Notes: generated by a model from the letters alone, not told the origin. A stretch of 64,000 nt of DNA from an uncultured Oscillospiraceae bacterium (GCA_934512135.1 CAKSWT010000007.1:1-64000), one strand, 5' to 3'; numbered from the stretch's first letter, positions 15,823-24,747 are shown. A program made the numbers and translations.

Positions 15823-17319
15823 ATGGATACTTGCGCTTATATCGACGCCTTGGTGTGCTACGCCATAAATCATGGCCTTGCCCACCCTGACGATTGGACC
15901 TATTTGGTCAACCGGCTTCTGGAGGCCATGGCCTTGGACGACTACACCCCCTCCCAGGGCCCTCTGCCGGAGGATCTGCCCACCATTTTGGAGGGACTGC
16001 TTTCCGACGCCGTGGCCCGAGGCCTCTGCCAGGATAATATCACCGCCCGGGATCTCTTTGACACAAAGCTCATGGGCCTTGTGACTCCGGCCCCCCACCA
16101 GGTCCGCCAGATGTTCCGGGAAAAATATCAGGAAAGCCCCCAGACCGCCACAGACTGGTACTATCAGTTTTCTCAGTCCACCAACTATATCCGTCGGGAC
16201 CGAATTGTCAAGGACCTGCGGTGGACCTACGAAAGCGACTACGGTCCTCTGGACATCACCATCAACCTCTCCAAGCCGGAGAAGGACCCCAAGGCCATTG
16301 CCGCCGCCAAAAATGCCCCCCAAAGTGCCTATCCCAAGTGCCAGCTCTGTGGGGAAAACGAAGGCTATGCCGGCCGCATGAACCACCCCGCCCGGCAAAA
16401 TCACCGGATCATCCCTCTGGACATCGCCGGATCCCCCTGGTATTTCCAGTACTCCCCCTATGTCTACTATAACGAGCACTGCATTGTCTTCAACCGGGAA
16501 CACATTCCCATGGTCATTGACCGATCCGCCTTTCAGAAGCTCCTGGACTTTGTGACCATTATGCCCCACTATTTCGTGGGCAGCAATGCGGACCTGCCCA
16601 TTGTAGGCGGCTCCATTCTCAGCCATGAGCACTTTCAGGGCGGCCACTACACCTTCCCCATGGAGCGGGCTCCGGTAGACATGCCCCTGGTGTTCCAGGG
16701 CTTTGAGGATATTTCTGCGGGAATCGTCAAGTGGCCCATGAGCGTCATCCGCCTTCGAAGCCGAGACCGGGGCCGGCTGACCGACCTGGCGGACAAAATT
16801 CTCACCTGCTGGCGGAGCTATACCGACCAAGCCGCCTGGATCCTTGCAGAGACAGAGGGCATTCCCCACAACACCATCACCCCCATCGCCCGACGCCGCG
16901 GCGCCGACTACGAGCTGGATCTGGTTCTGCGAAATAATCTCACCACGGAAGATTATCCCCTGGGAATCTACCATCCCCACCGGGACAAGCACCACATCAA
17001 GAAGGAGAACATCGGCCTAATTGAGGTCATGGGACTGGCGGTGCTTCCGGCCCGGCTGAAAACCGAGCTTACCGCTCTGGCCGATGCCATGGTCACCGGA
17101 AAAGACCTTCGTGCCGATCCTATGCTGGAAAAGCATGCGGATTGGGCCGAAGCCCTGATGGCCCGGTACACCTTCACCCGGGACAATGCCCTAGACCTGC
17201 TCCTTCAGGAGACCGGCCGGGTATTTTCCGCCGTGCTGGAGGACGCAGGCGTCTATAAGCGGACCCCTGCCGGTCAGGAGGCCTTTCGGCGCTTTGTGGA
17301 CGCCGTGAACCGTATATGA
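15823..17319 (+). CDS. galT: UDP-glucose-hexose-1-phosphate uridylyltransferase, class II GalT
   Basis: 498 residues, the long Firmicutes class of GalT rather than the short E. coli type. It exchanges UMP between UDP-glucose and galactose-1-phosphate. The active-site block GGSILSHEHFQGGHY is near residue 265. A CQLCGENEGYAGR segment near 175 supplies two cysteines. It begins one base after the galK stop and ends before a strong terminator, so galK-galT is a two-gene operon. Confidence 0.95.
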   Translation: MDTCAYIDALVCYAINHGLAHPDDWTYLVNRLLEAMALDDYTPSQGPLPEDLPTILEGLLSDAVARGLCQDNITARDLFDTKLMGLVTPAPHQVRQMFREKYQESPQTATDWYYQFSQSTNYIRRDRIVKDLRWTYESDYGPLDITINLSKPEKDPKAIAAAKNAPQSAYPKCQLCGENEGYAGRMNHPARQNHRIIPLDIAGSPWYFQYSPYVYYNEHCIVFNREHIPMVIDRSAFQKLLDFVTIMPHYFVGSNADLPIVGGSILSHEHFQGGHYTFPMERAPVDMPLVFQGFEDISAGIVKWPMSVIRLRSRDRGRLTDLADKILTCWRSYTDQAAWILAETEGIPHNTITPIARRRGADYELDLVLRNNLTTEDYPLGIYHPHRDKHHIKKENIGLIEVMGLAVLPARLKTELTALADAMVTGKDLRADPMLEKHADWAEALMARYTFTRDNALDLLLQETGRVFSAVLEDAGVYKRTPAGQEAFRRFVDAVNRI

Positions 17320-17326
17320 CGACCTT

Positions 17327-17363
17327 CCCTGGTGCCTGCGGAGCAGGCACCAGGGATATTTTT
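17327..17363 (+). terminator. Terminator of galKT
   Basis: Perfect inverted repeat CCCTGGTGCCTGC / GCAGGCACCAGGG followed by ATATTTTT, eight bases after the galT stop. Its T-run ends one base before the -35 box of the next promoter. Confidence 0.93.
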
Positions 17364-17364
17364 C

Positions 17365-17393
17365 TTGACAATTCCTTTCTTATGCTGTATGAT
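17365..17393 (+). promoter_or_regulatory. Promoter of marR-degV
   Basis: TTGACA (17365-17370), 17-base spacer, TATGAT (17388-17393). The sequence after it (ATTCGTTCAGTTTATGAACCAAT) contains the imperfect dyad GTTCAGTTTATGAAC, a possible autoregulatory operator. Confidence 0.8.
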
Positions 17394-17447
17394 ACCATCA
17401 ATTCGTTCAGTTTATGAACCAATCACAGAAGCAAAGGAGGGTCCCCC

Positions 17448-17927
17448 ATGGACACCGTCTCCAGCGCCTCTGGCGAGGCCCTGCTCCGGGCCTGGCTCAG
17501 CCTCACCGCAAACATCTGCAATCGGCGCATGGTCTCCGGCTTGACCTTCAATGAAGCCGTGGTCTGCAATCATTTGCTCCATCAGGACACCGCTGCACCG
17601 GAGGCTCCCCTCACCGCCACGGCCCTGTGCGAAAAGACCAGCCTTCTAAAAAGCCAGATGAATCAGGTACTCTCCTCCCTGGAGCGCCAGGGCTATTTAA
17701 TGCGTCGCCGCTCCCACACCGACCGGCGGCAGGTGGAGCTCCATCTGACGCCCGCGGGAGTCTGCGCGTACCAGGAGGCCCATCGGGATGCCTCGTGGCT
17801 GCTGACGCAGCTGGTGGAGCAGGTGGGCGCCGATCACATCCACACCCTTACCCTCCAGCTGGAGGAAGTGTCCTCCGCCATTCAGGCCATTCGCCAGAAA
17901 GGAACGTCATGTCAATCAGAATCTTAA
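17448..17927 (+). CDS. MarR-family transcriptional regulator
   Basis: 159 residues with a winged helix-turn-helix: recognition region around residues 55-90 (TATALCEKTSLLKSQMNQVL, then SSLERQGYLMRRRSHTDRR), where the DRR wing motif is typical of MarR proteins. ATG follows AAAGGAGGG. MarR proteins are dimeric repressors released by small ligands. A dyad near the promoter suggests autoregulation, which is inference. Its last 19 bases overlap degV, so it may control that gene. Confidence 0.88.
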   Translation: MDTVSSASGEALLRAWLSLTANICNRRMVSGLTFNEAVVCNHLLHQDTAAPEAPLTATALCEKTSLLKSQMNQVLSSLERQGYLMRRRSHTDRRQVELHLTPAGVCAYQEAHRDASWLLTQLVEQVGADHIHTLTLQLEEVSSAIQAIRQKGTSCQSES

Positions 17928-18757
17928 CGGACTCCGCCGCCGATCTAGAGCCGGAGGAGTTCTCCAAGTACCATATTTCCCTGGTTCCCCTGTCCATCAC
18001 CGTGGACCAGCGCATTTACCGGGCCGACCTGCGATTCAACAAAAGCGATTTTTTCCGGATGCTGGAGGCCTCCCCCATTTTCCCTACCACCTCACAGCCT
18101 GCTCCGGCGGACTTTGAGGCCATTTTTGAGGAGGCCCGCGCCGCCGGAGACCAGCTGGTGTATATCTCTCTTTCCTCCGCCCTCAGCGGCACCTATCAGT
18201 GCGCCGCTGTCGTCAAGGCCATGGGAGAATACGACAACGTCCACCTGGTGGACAGCCGCTCCGCCACCTTGGGGCAAAAGCTCCTGGTGCTCCACGCCGT
18301 GTCCCTTCGGGATCAGGGCTTTTCCGCCGAGGAAATCGCCAGCCGTCTGACCGCATTGCGCAGCCGCATTCGGATCTACGCCGGTTTGGATACCCTGGAA
18401 TATCTGCAAAAGGGCGGCCGGCTCAGCAAAACCGCCGCCGGGCTTGGCACTCTGGCCCGGATTAAGCCGGTGGTCACCATCACCCAGGAGGGGACCGCCG
18501 CCGTTGCAGGAAAATGTCTCGGCAGGACAAAGGCTATGAGCCAGATCGCCGCCCTGCTGGAGGCGGCGCCTCCCGACCCGGAGTTCCCCCTGCTGGGCGT
18601 CTACGGCGGCAGCACGGAGAATCTGACGGCGCTGCGGCTCCGGCTCCAGCAAAAGGGCTTTGTCATCCCTCAGGATCAGTGCTTCTCCCTGGGGCCTGTC
18701 ATCGGCGCCCATATTGGTCCCGGCGCCTACGGCGCCGTCTATATCGCCGCCGGCTAA
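17909..18757 (+). CDS. DegV-family fatty-acid-binding protein
   Basis: 282 residues. The N-terminus MSIRILTDSAADLEPE and the segments PTTSQPAP and YISLSSALSGTYQ are diagnostic of DegV/FakB proteins, which bind a fatty acid and in several Firmicutes present it to the FakA kinase for phospholipid synthesis. The C-terminal half has LEYLQKGGRLSKTAA, another family motif. The ATG at 17909 lies inside the end of marR (19-base overlap) with AAAGGA upstream, so translation is coupled. No fakA is in the window. Confidence 0.93.
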   Translation: MSIRILTDSAADLEPEEFSKYHISLVPLSITVDQRIYRADLRFNKSDFFRMLEASPIFPTTSQPAPADFEAIFEEARAAGDQLVYISLSSALSGTYQCAAVVKAMGEYDNVHLVDSRSATLGQKLLVLHAVSLRDQGFSAEEIASRLTALRSRIRIYAGLDTLEYLQKGGRLSKTAAGLGTLARIKPVVTITQEGTAAVAGKCLGRTKAMSQIAALLEAAPPDPEFPLLGVYGGSTENLTALRLRLQQKGFVIPQDQCFSLGPVIGAHIGPGAYGAVYIAAG

Positions 18758-18761
18758 ACGC

Positions 18762-18790
18762 AAGGGCGCCGCATTCTGCAGCGCCCTTTT
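18762..18790. terminator. Terminator between degV and gtrA
   Basis: AAGGGCGC / GCGCCCTT stem with an inner GCA-TTC-TGC helix, followed by TTTTCTT. It is placed between convergent stops at 18757 and 18792. Confidence 0.8.
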
Positions 18791-18791
18791 C

Positions 18792-19214
18792 TTATTCTTT
18801 TGTTTCTTCGTCGCTGCGAAATGCGAAGAACCGTTGCCCCAGATAGTTCAGGCACACAAACAGGCACATGCCCACCACCATGGCTCCGTTTTCCTGGATG
18901 GTCTTTCCTGCCCCGGACAGCGCCCAGGCGGTCAAGGGCTTGGCCACCCCGTAGGCGATGAGATAGCACACGGTGATATTCACCACAAACCGCGCCACCA
19001 CACGAATGCCCTTCTCTCTGCTTTGGAAGGTAAAATACTTGTTCAAAAAATAGCTGAGAATGCTTCCAAACACATAGTTTGCCGCCGACGAAACCCAGTA
19101 GCCCAAATGCAGCAGATTATAGCACAGAAACATCACCGCCGTACCAAACAAGGTATTGGCGACGCCCACGATAATAAACTTCCAAAAAGTCTTGTCCAAC
19201 AGCTTTTTCAGCAT
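18792..19214 (-). CDS. GtrA-family membrane protein
   Basis: 140 residues with four transmembrane helices. FWKFIIVGVANTLFGTAVMF at the start, SYFLNKYFTF after helix 2 and NYLGQRFFAF at the end are typical of GtrA proteins, which flip or assist lipid-linked sugars during polysaccharide or wall-polymer glycosylation. ATG at 19214 follows GGGGGAAGGG. It stands alone; no glycosyltransferase partner is adjacent. Confidence 0.9.
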   Translation of the reverse strand: MLKKLLDKTFWKFIIVGVANTLFGTAVMFLCYNLLHLGYWVSSAANYVFGSILSYFLNKYFTFQSREKGIRVVARFVVNITVCYLIAYGVAKPLTAWALSGAGKTIQENGAMVVGMCLFVCLNYLGQRFFAFRSDEETKE

Positions 19215-19335
19215 GTCCCTTCCCCCTCTGCGGCGCTGCCGCTTTGCCCCGGCGCAGGCTCTATGGCAATTATTGTAGCACGCTCCGCCGAAAAAGTAAA
19301 CGGAGGAAGTTCTTTCAGGAATCTTCTGTCCTATG

Positions 19336-19364
19336 TTGCATTTTCGCAAAAGAAATGTTACAAT
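19336..19364 (+). promoter_or_regulatory. Promoter of the GH25 gene
   Basis: TTGCAT (19336-19341), 17-base spacer, TACAAT (19359-19364), 36 bases before the ATG at 19401. Confidence 0.75.
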
Positions 19365-19400
19365 GTTTGTAACTTTTTGTCGAGAAAGGAGCAGCAGAAC

Positions 19401-20813
19401 ATGAAACAACGGATTCTCTCCCTCTGTCTGTGTCTGACCCTGCTGATGGGCCTGGCTGTGCCCTTCGCTGCCGGGGCCACAGATGCGGAGGGCTCTGACG
19501 ACCCCATGTACTGGCGAGCCACCCATTTCACCCTTCCGGAGGAGGTCCCATCGGAGGACAGCGCCGTGATGAACAGTCTGCGGACTGCCCCGGGCAACAA
19601 AACCTTCCAGGACTTCACCCCCAGGGCCCTGGCCGACGGCGAATCTCTGGAGCACGGCATAGACGTCTCCGTCTGGCAGGATGAAATTGACTGGGACGCC
19701 GTGGCGGAAAGCGGTGTGACCTTCGTCATCATTCGCGCCGGATACCGGGGCTACGGCACCTCGGGCAACCTGGCAAAGGACGGCCGGTTTTCCGATCACA
19801 TCAAGGGTGCCCTGGCTGCCGGGCTGAAGGTCGGCGCCTACATCTTCTCTCAGGCCATCACCGTGGAGGAGGCCAAGGAGGAGGCCCAGTTCCTGATGAC
19901 CCAGGTCAAGGGCTATGACCTGGAGCTTCCCCTGGTTCTGGACTATGAATACGCCTCCCCCAACGGCGCTCTGGGCGGCCGGCTCTATGACGCCCACCTC
20001 TCCAAGGCCCAGGCCACCGAAGTGTGCAACGCCTTTTGCGATGAGGTAGAAGCGGCAGGCTACGACAGCATGGTTTATGCCAATCCCAGCATGCTGGAGC
20101 AGCAGCTGATTCCCGAGAAGCTCGGCCGGCTCTGGCTGGCCCACTATACCGAGAAGACCAGCTATGAGGGCGATTATGAATACTGGCAGTGCAGCTCCCG
20201 GGGCAACATCCCCGGCATCGACGTGGCGGTAGACCTGAACTTCTGGTTCCGTCCCGGCAGCCAGCCCACCCAGGCCCTTCCCTTTCAGGATGTTCCGGTG
20301 GGAAGCTGGTTCTACGAGGATGTAACACGGGCCTATGACGCCGGAATCATCCAAGGCGTCTCCAGCACCAGCTTTGCCCCCAATGACCCGCTGCTCCGAG
20401 GCCAGATCGTCACCATGCTCTATCGGATGTCCGGCAGTCCCAAGGTCTCCACCGAGCCCACCTTCCAGGACCTGACGGAGGACTACTATAAGGATCCCAT
20501 CGCCTGGGGCCAGTCCACCGGTCTGGTACTGGGGTATTCCCAGGAGGAATTCGGCCCCGAGGACCAGATCACCCGGGAGGATCTGGTGCTGCTGCTCTAC
20601 CGCATGGCGCAGCAGCCCTCCGCAACCGCCTCCCTCTCCAACTTCTCAGACGGCGACAGCGTCTCGAGCTATGCCCTGGACGGGGTAAAGTGGGCCGTTA
20701 GTGTCGGACTGCTCCGGGGCTATGAGGACAACACCCTCCAGCCCCAGGGCCACGCCAACCGTGCCGAGGCCTGTGCCCTGCTGACCCGGTATCAGGACCT
20801 AAGTCAAGATTGA
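19401..20813 (+). CDS. Secreted GH25 lysozyme with SLH repeats
   Basis: 470 residues. Signal peptide (MKQRILSLCLCLTLLMGLAV), then a glycosyl hydrolase 25 muramidase domain from about residue 85 to 280: GIDVSVWQDEIDW at the barrel start, VIIRAGYRGYG, and LVLDYEY with the acidic catalytic residues. Three SLH units follow (about 295-465): GIIQGVSSTSFAPNDPLLRG, LVLGYSQEEFGPEDQITRED and LLRGYEDNTLQPQGHANRAE. It would cut the MurNAc-GlcNAc bond while bound to the cell wall. The start is set by AAAGGAGC upstream and the signal peptide. Single-gene unit with its own promoter and terminator. Confidence 0.93.
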   Translation: MKQRILSLCLCLTLLMGLAVPFAAGATDAEGSDDPMYWRATHFTLPEEVPSEDSAVMNSLRTAPGNKTFQDFTPRALADGESLEHGIDVSVWQDEIDWDAVAESGVTFVIIRAGYRGYGTSGNLAKDGRFSDHIKGALAAGLKVGAYIFSQAITVEEAKEEAQFLMTQVKGYDLELPLVLDYEYASPNGALGGRLYDAHLSKAQATEVCNAFCDEVEAAGYDSMVYANPSMLEQQLIPEKLGRLWLAHYTEKTSYEGDYEYWQCSSRGNIPGIDVAVDLNFWFRPGSQPTQALPFQDVPVGSWFYEDVTRAYDAGIIQGVSSTSFAPNDPLLRGQIVTMLYRMSGSPKVSTEPTFQDLTEDYYKDPIAWGQSTGLVLGYSQEEFGPEDQITREDLVLLLYRMAQQPSATASLSNFSDGDSVSSYALDGVKWAVSVGLLRGYEDNTLQPQGHANRAEACALLTRYQDLSQD

Positions 20814-20822
20814 CCTTCTTCC

Positions 20823-20857
20823 ACAGGCGGAACTCCAAAACGGAGTTCCGCCTGTTT
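20823..20857 (+). terminator. Terminator of the GH25 gene
   Basis: Perfect 14-base inverted repeat ACAGGCGGAACTCC / GGAGTTCCGCCTGT followed by TT, nine bases after the stop. Confidence 0.85.
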
Positions 20858-20902
20858 GCCCCGTTCAGAGCACATTTGGGAGGGAACTTGCCGTTTTACA
20901 CG

Positions 20903-20931
20903 TTGATTCCTGCCCCGGTTTTCTCTATAAT
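20903..20931 (+). promoter_or_regulatory. Promoter of the enoate-reductase-type gene
   Basis: TTGATT (20903-20908), 17-base spacer, TATAAT (20926-20931), 35 bases before the ATG at 20966. Confidence 0.8.
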
Positions 20932-20965
20932 GTAGGTATCGAACTGTATAAAGGAGTTGTTCCGT

Positions 20966-22894
20966 ATGGTCAATCGCTACGCCCATCTGCTCTCCCCCTT
21001 CCAGGTTGGGAATGTGACCTTCCGCAACCGGCTGTTCACGGCCCCCATGGGGCTCCACGCACTCCAGGGTGGGGAGCTTTACCCCACAGAGGCCATTATC
21101 GCCCACTATGCAAACAAGGCAAAGGGCGGCGCCGCTGTGGTGACCTGCTCCGGCACCGGCGCCTATCCTGTCACCCCGGACCGGGACCACCTGGCCTATG
21201 ACCTCTATATCGGCCACAGCCAGCACTATCTGGCCCAGCTGGCCGATGCCATTCACTTCTACGGCGCCAAGGCCTCCATGGAAATCCAGGCCGCCACAAA
21301 GGAGCCGGGCTATTACGTCTCCGGCGGCCTAATGGTTCCCGGTCCCGGCATGATCCCTGGCCAGCCCACCAAGGAACTAACCAAGGAAATGCTGGCGGAC
21401 ATCAAGCAGAACCTCAAGGACCAGGTCAAAATTCTCAAACGCATCGGCTACGATATGTGCATGCTGCACATGGCCTACGACATGGGACTTTTCGGCGGAT
21501 TTTTAAGCCTTAAAACCAACACCCGCCAGGACGAATACGGCCCCCAGAGCCTGGAGAACCGGCTGCGGTTCCTGAACGAGTGCTGCGACGCCATCCATGA
21601 GGCGGCGGGGAAGGATTTCCTTATTGAGCTGCGTATGAGCGGCGAACTGCCCGAGGGCGCAGGCTTTACCATCGACGACGCCTGTGAGATGGCAAAGCTG
21701 GTAGAGGGCCATGCGGACATTCTCCATGTCCACGCCGCCACCGGCTGGCAGGCCCACTGCATGAGCTTTGAGCCGGACACGCCGAATCTCTGGATGGCCC
21801 AGCGCATCAAGGAAAGCGGCGCCAACATCCCTGTTTTGACCATCGGCGGCTATCAGGACCTGGATGAGATGGAGGACGCCATTGCCTCCGGCAAGGCGGA
21901 CCTGATCTCCATGGCCCGGGGCTGGCTGGCGGACCCGAATCTGGGCACCAAGGCCTACGAGGGCCGTGGTGAGGACGTGGTGCCCTGTGTCAAATGTATG
22001 CGCTGTCACGACTCCGCCTGTATCGACGGCATCACCTTTGTCTGTACCGTCAACCCTGTCATGGGCATCGAGCATGTGCTGGATCAGATAGACAAGCCTC
22101 CGGTACGGCAGAAAAAGGTTGCCGTGGTAGGCGGCGGCCCGGCCGGAATGCAGGCCGCCCTCACCGCAGCACATCGCGGCCATCAGGTCACGCTGTTTGA
22201 GGAAAAGGACGTGCTGGGCGGCCAGCTGAACTTTGCCGACTATGCCCAGTTTAAGCATTCCCTGGCCAAATATAAGGATTGGCTGATTGATCAGCTCGGA
22301 AAATCCTCTGTGGAGGTGGCCCTGGGCGTTTCCGCCACCCGGGACATGCTGGTAAAGGGAAACTATGACGCCGTCATTGCCGCAGTGGGCGCTTCTCCCT
22401 TGATTCTTCCCATTCCCGGCGCAGAAATGGCAGTCCCCGCCCCCCAGGTTTACGGGCAGGAGGATTCCCTTGCCCGGTCTGTGGTTGTTATCGGCGGCGG
22501 CCAGGTGGGCTGTGAAACTGCCCTCCATCTGGTGGAGCAGGGCCATGACGTGACCGTGCTGGAGATGCAGGAAAAGATTCTGGCGGACGCCTCCGCCTCC
22601 TACCGGAACCGACTGACCAGAAATATGGGTTACCACGATAATCTAAGCACCGTCACCGGCGGCCGCTGCACCGGCATCACCGCCGCCGGGGTCACCTATG
22701 TGGACCAAGAGGGACAGGAGCATCTGCTGCCCTGTGAAAGTGTCGTCATGGCCGCCGGCATGCGTCCCCGCCGGGAGGCTGCCAATGCTCTGTATGACCC
22801 GTCCTACCGGCTCTACACCATCGGCGACTGTGACAAGGCCGCCAATGTGCAAAAGGCCGTCCGCGCCGCCTTCTCCACCGCCATCAGCCTGTAA
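20966..22894 (+). CDS. FMN/Fe-S/FAD enoate or dienoyl-CoA reductase family oxidoreductase
   Basis: 642 residues with the three-part layout of 2,4-dienoyl-CoA reductase, 2-enoate reductase and the bile-acid enzymes BaiCD/BaiH. Residues 1-330 are an old-yellow-enzyme FMN barrel. A 4Fe-4S site follows (CVKCMRCHDSAC...CTVNP, about 340-370). An FAD/NAD(P)H part has GGGPAGMQAALTAAHRG near 395 and a second Rossmann motif VIGGGQVGCETALH near 515. The ATG at 20966 is preferred over an upstream TTG because AAGGAG lies nine bases before it. It likely reduces an activated C=C bond anaerobically; the substrate cannot be read from the sequence. It stands alone between a promoter and a terminator. Confidence 0.9.
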   Translation: MVNRYAHLLSPFQVGNVTFRNRLFTAPMGLHALQGGELYPTEAIIAHYANKAKGGAAVVTCSGTGAYPVTPDRDHLAYDLYIGHSQHYLAQLADAIHFYGAKASMEIQAATKEPGYYVSGGLMVPGPGMIPGQPTKELTKEMLADIKQNLKDQVKILKRIGYDMCMLHMAYDMGLFGGFLSLKTNTRQDEYGPQSLENRLRFLNECCDAIHEAAGKDFLIELRMSGELPEGAGFTIDDACEMAKLVEGHADILHVHAATGWQAHCMSFEPDTPNLWMAQRIKESGANIPVLTIGGYQDLDEMEDAIASGKADLISMARGWLADPNLGTKAYEGRGEDVVPCVKCMRCHDSACIDGITFVCTVNPVMGIEHVLDQIDKPPVRQKKVAVVGGGPAGMQAALTAAHRGHQVTLFEEKDVLGGQLNFADYAQFKHSLAKYKDWLIDQLGKSSVEVALGVSATRDMLVKGNYDAVIAAVGASPLILPIPGAEMAVPAPQVYGQEDSLARSVVVIGGGQVGCETALHLVEQGHDVTVLEMQEKILADASASYRNRLTRNMGYHDNLSTVTGGRCTGITAAGVTYVDQEGQEHLLPCESVVMAAGMRPRREAANALYDPSYRLYTIGDCDKAANVQKAVRAAFSTAISL

Positions 22895-22907
22895 TCCCAT
22901 CGCTTTG

Positions 22908-22950
22908 CCGCCAACGGGGCGCTCCCTCAGGAGCGCCCCGTTGGCGGGTT
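22908..22950. terminator. Terminator between convergent genes
   Basis: Perfect 18-base inverted repeat CCGCCAACGGGGCGCTCC / GGAGCGCCCCGTTGGCGG with a 4-base loop. The U-run is short, but the stem is very stable and it lies between stops at 22894 and 22950. Confidence 0.85.
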
Positions 22951-24191
22951 TAGTATATTCTCGTGGACTTTCCGGTGGCCGGGTCTAGCCGATAAATCCC
23001 CCGCTTCCCATAGGGGGTGTAATAGTAAATCCCATAATCCGAGACAGAAAGCTCCGTCATGCTGATCTGGTTGGTATACTGCTCCTCCGGAACCAGAGTC
23101 CGCACTTCTCCCGTATTCAGATCCATGGTCATAAAGCTTGCGCTGGTTCCGCTCCACAAAATCGGCGTGGAGCTTTCAAAATACATAAGATCCCCATACC
23201 GGCACCACACCGCAATTTGGGTATTGCCCTGATAGAGCTGCTTTACCGTTCCGTCCGGCTCCACCCTGAAATAGTACACCGTTGGCAGAGCATCCTCGCC
23301 ATTTCCCTTGATAAATTCCAGCAGGGCAAACTCCTCATCACACCACACCCTGCTCCACTGGGCGTCCTCCGGCACCTGGGCCTGCACGTCCTCCAGCCGG
23401 AATGTGTCGGCTCTGCCGTCTGCGGTCTCATTGTCCTTCGGGTCATCGCACCAAATCTCCTGGGCGGTCAAATTTTGAAAATACACCCTGCCCCCAGGGT
23501 CTATGGCGCAGACATCGTCCTCCGTGCGAAGCCGGATCCTCTGCTCCCCGGATTCCAAATCCGTTTCCCCCAGAACATTTTCCGTGCCGTCGTCCTCCGG
23601 CATTGCCTCCGGCCGATACAGCCAATAGGCCACCCCGTCGGCTACGTCCAGCAGCGTCACCGTCTCATATTGGTCTGTCCCGATGGTCCCGATCGGCTCC
23701 AGGCCCTGCTCTGTAACCCGGCAGAGCTCTCTGGATCCCGAGGCTATGGCAAAGGCCCCCTCTGTGGTGTCATAAATGGACCAGTCTCCATTGCAGATAC
23801 GGCGCACCCCGCCGGTGTCCGGGTGATAGCTAAGAAGGCTGTCGCCGTCGCAGAAATAGAGCACCCCGTCCTCCCAGGTCATATCCTGCCAGGTCCGGTC
23901 ATGGTCCGAATTTACTGCCGGCCGCACTGCGTTTTCCTCCACGGGCGTAGGCGCAGGGGTTGGTGTTGTTCCTTTCGCCGCTTCCGTGGGAGATGGAGCG
24001 GCCATGCTCCGGCCCTCCGTTTTTCTCGGGCCTCCCAAAAGCAGTCCCAGGCCCACCACTGCGCAGCACAGGCACACTGCAATGGAGCCCCATCGCATCC
24101 ACCGCCGGGGCATATTCCGCTGTATATTCGCCTCCTGAACCAGGTCGTCTCCAATATACTCCATGGCATCCAGCAAATCATCTGGCCGCAT
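22950..24191 (-). CDS. Membrane-anchored partner of the ECF sigma factor (DUF5050-like sensor)
   Basis: 413 residues. A short cytoplasmic head (MRPDDLLDAMEYIGDDLVQE) precedes one transmembrane helix (WGSIAVCLCCAVVGLGLLLG), a Thr/Pro-rich linker (about 70-90) and an extracytoplasmic region with repeated YF/YY-containing beta units (GVLYFCDGDSLLSYHPDTGG, GRVYFQNLTAQEIW, GIYYYTPYGKRGIYRLDP), suggesting a beta-propeller-like fold of the DUF5050 kind. The MRPDD start at 24191 overlaps the sigma gene by 14 bases, so the two are co-translated. By position it is a candidate anti-sigma/sensor, but no zinc anti-sigma motif is visible. Confidence 0.65.
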   Translation of the reverse strand: MRPDDLLDAMEYIGDDLVQEANIQRNMPRRWMRWGSIAVCLCCAVVGLGLLLGGPRKTEGRSMAAPSPTEAAKGTTPTPAPTPVEENAVRPAVNSDHDRTWQDMTWEDGVLYFCDGDSLLSYHPDTGGVRRICNGDWSIYDTTEGAFAIASGSRELCRVTEQGLEPIGTIGTDQYETVTLLDVADGVAYWLYRPEAMPEDDGTENVLGETDLESGEQRIRLRTEDDVCAIDPGGRVYFQNLTAQEIWCDDPKDNETADGRADTFRLEDVQAQVPEDAQWSRVWCDEEFALLEFIKGNGEDALPTVYYFRVEPDGTVKQLYQGNTQIAVWCRYGDLMYFESSTPILWSGTSASFMTMDLNTGEVRTLVPEEQYTNQISMTELSVSDYGIYYYTPYGKRGIYRLDPATGKSTRIY

Positions 24192-24747
24192 CCAAAGCCC
24201 CCCTCTCCTCGAGATAGTCCCGCAGCCGCCTTCTGGTTCGAAGCAGCATGCTCTTCGTCTGGCTCTGTCCCAAGCCAAAACTTCTGCATAGCTCCTGGAT
24301 GGAATCCATGTACCAATACCGGCGGATAAACACCTGCCGCTCCCGCACCGGGAGCATTCGCAGAAACTGGTCTATACACCGGCCAAGCTCTCTGGCCTGA
24401 AGCCGCTCCTCCGGGGAGCCGCCGCCGGGAATACAGCCCTCCAGCTCCTCCAGGGCCAGGGTCATCACATCGCCCCCTCGCTTTTTCGTCCGGTCCCGAC
24501 GCCAGCGGTCGATGGAACGCCGCCGGGTGATTTGCCCCAGGAACCCCTGGAAATTCACCGGCCGCAGCGGCGGCATGCTGTTCCAGGCATCGTAGTAGGT
24601 ATCATTGAGGCTCTCCTCTGCATCCTCTCGGCTGCGGAGAATGTGAAACGCTATGGTTCGGAGATATGCGCCGTATTTCCGCTCCGTCTCCGTCACCGCC
24701 TCCTGGGCCCTCTGCCAATACAGGTCAATGATTTCCCGATCCTCCAC
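24178..24747 (-). CDS. ECF-type RNA polymerase sigma factor
   Basis: 189 residues. Region 2 (AYLRTIAFHILRSREDAEES, LNDTYYDAWNSMPPLRPVNF) and region 4 (MLPVRERQVFIRRYWYMDSI, QELCRSFGLGQSQTKSMLLR) are clear, and there is no region 3 or 1.1. GTG start at 24747 after AAAGGAGGG. Followed with overlap by its membrane partner, an arrangement typical of signal-responsive ECF sigma factors. A candidate self-recognised promoter lies upstream (24782-24810). Confidence 0.9.
   Translation of the reverse strand: MEDREIIDLYWQRAQEAVTETERKYGAYLRTIAFHILRSREDAEESLNDTYYDAWNSMPPLRPVNFQGFLGQITRRRSIDRWRRDRTKKRGGDVMTLALEELEGCIPGGGSPEERLQARELGRCIDQFLRMLPVRERQVFIRRYWYMDSIQELCRSFGLGQSQTKSMLLRTRRRLRDYLEERGALDAAR

Noticed and set aside
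23000..24190. The ECF partner as a zinc anti-sigma protein
   Set aside because: No HxxxCxxC motif is present in its short cytoplasmic head.
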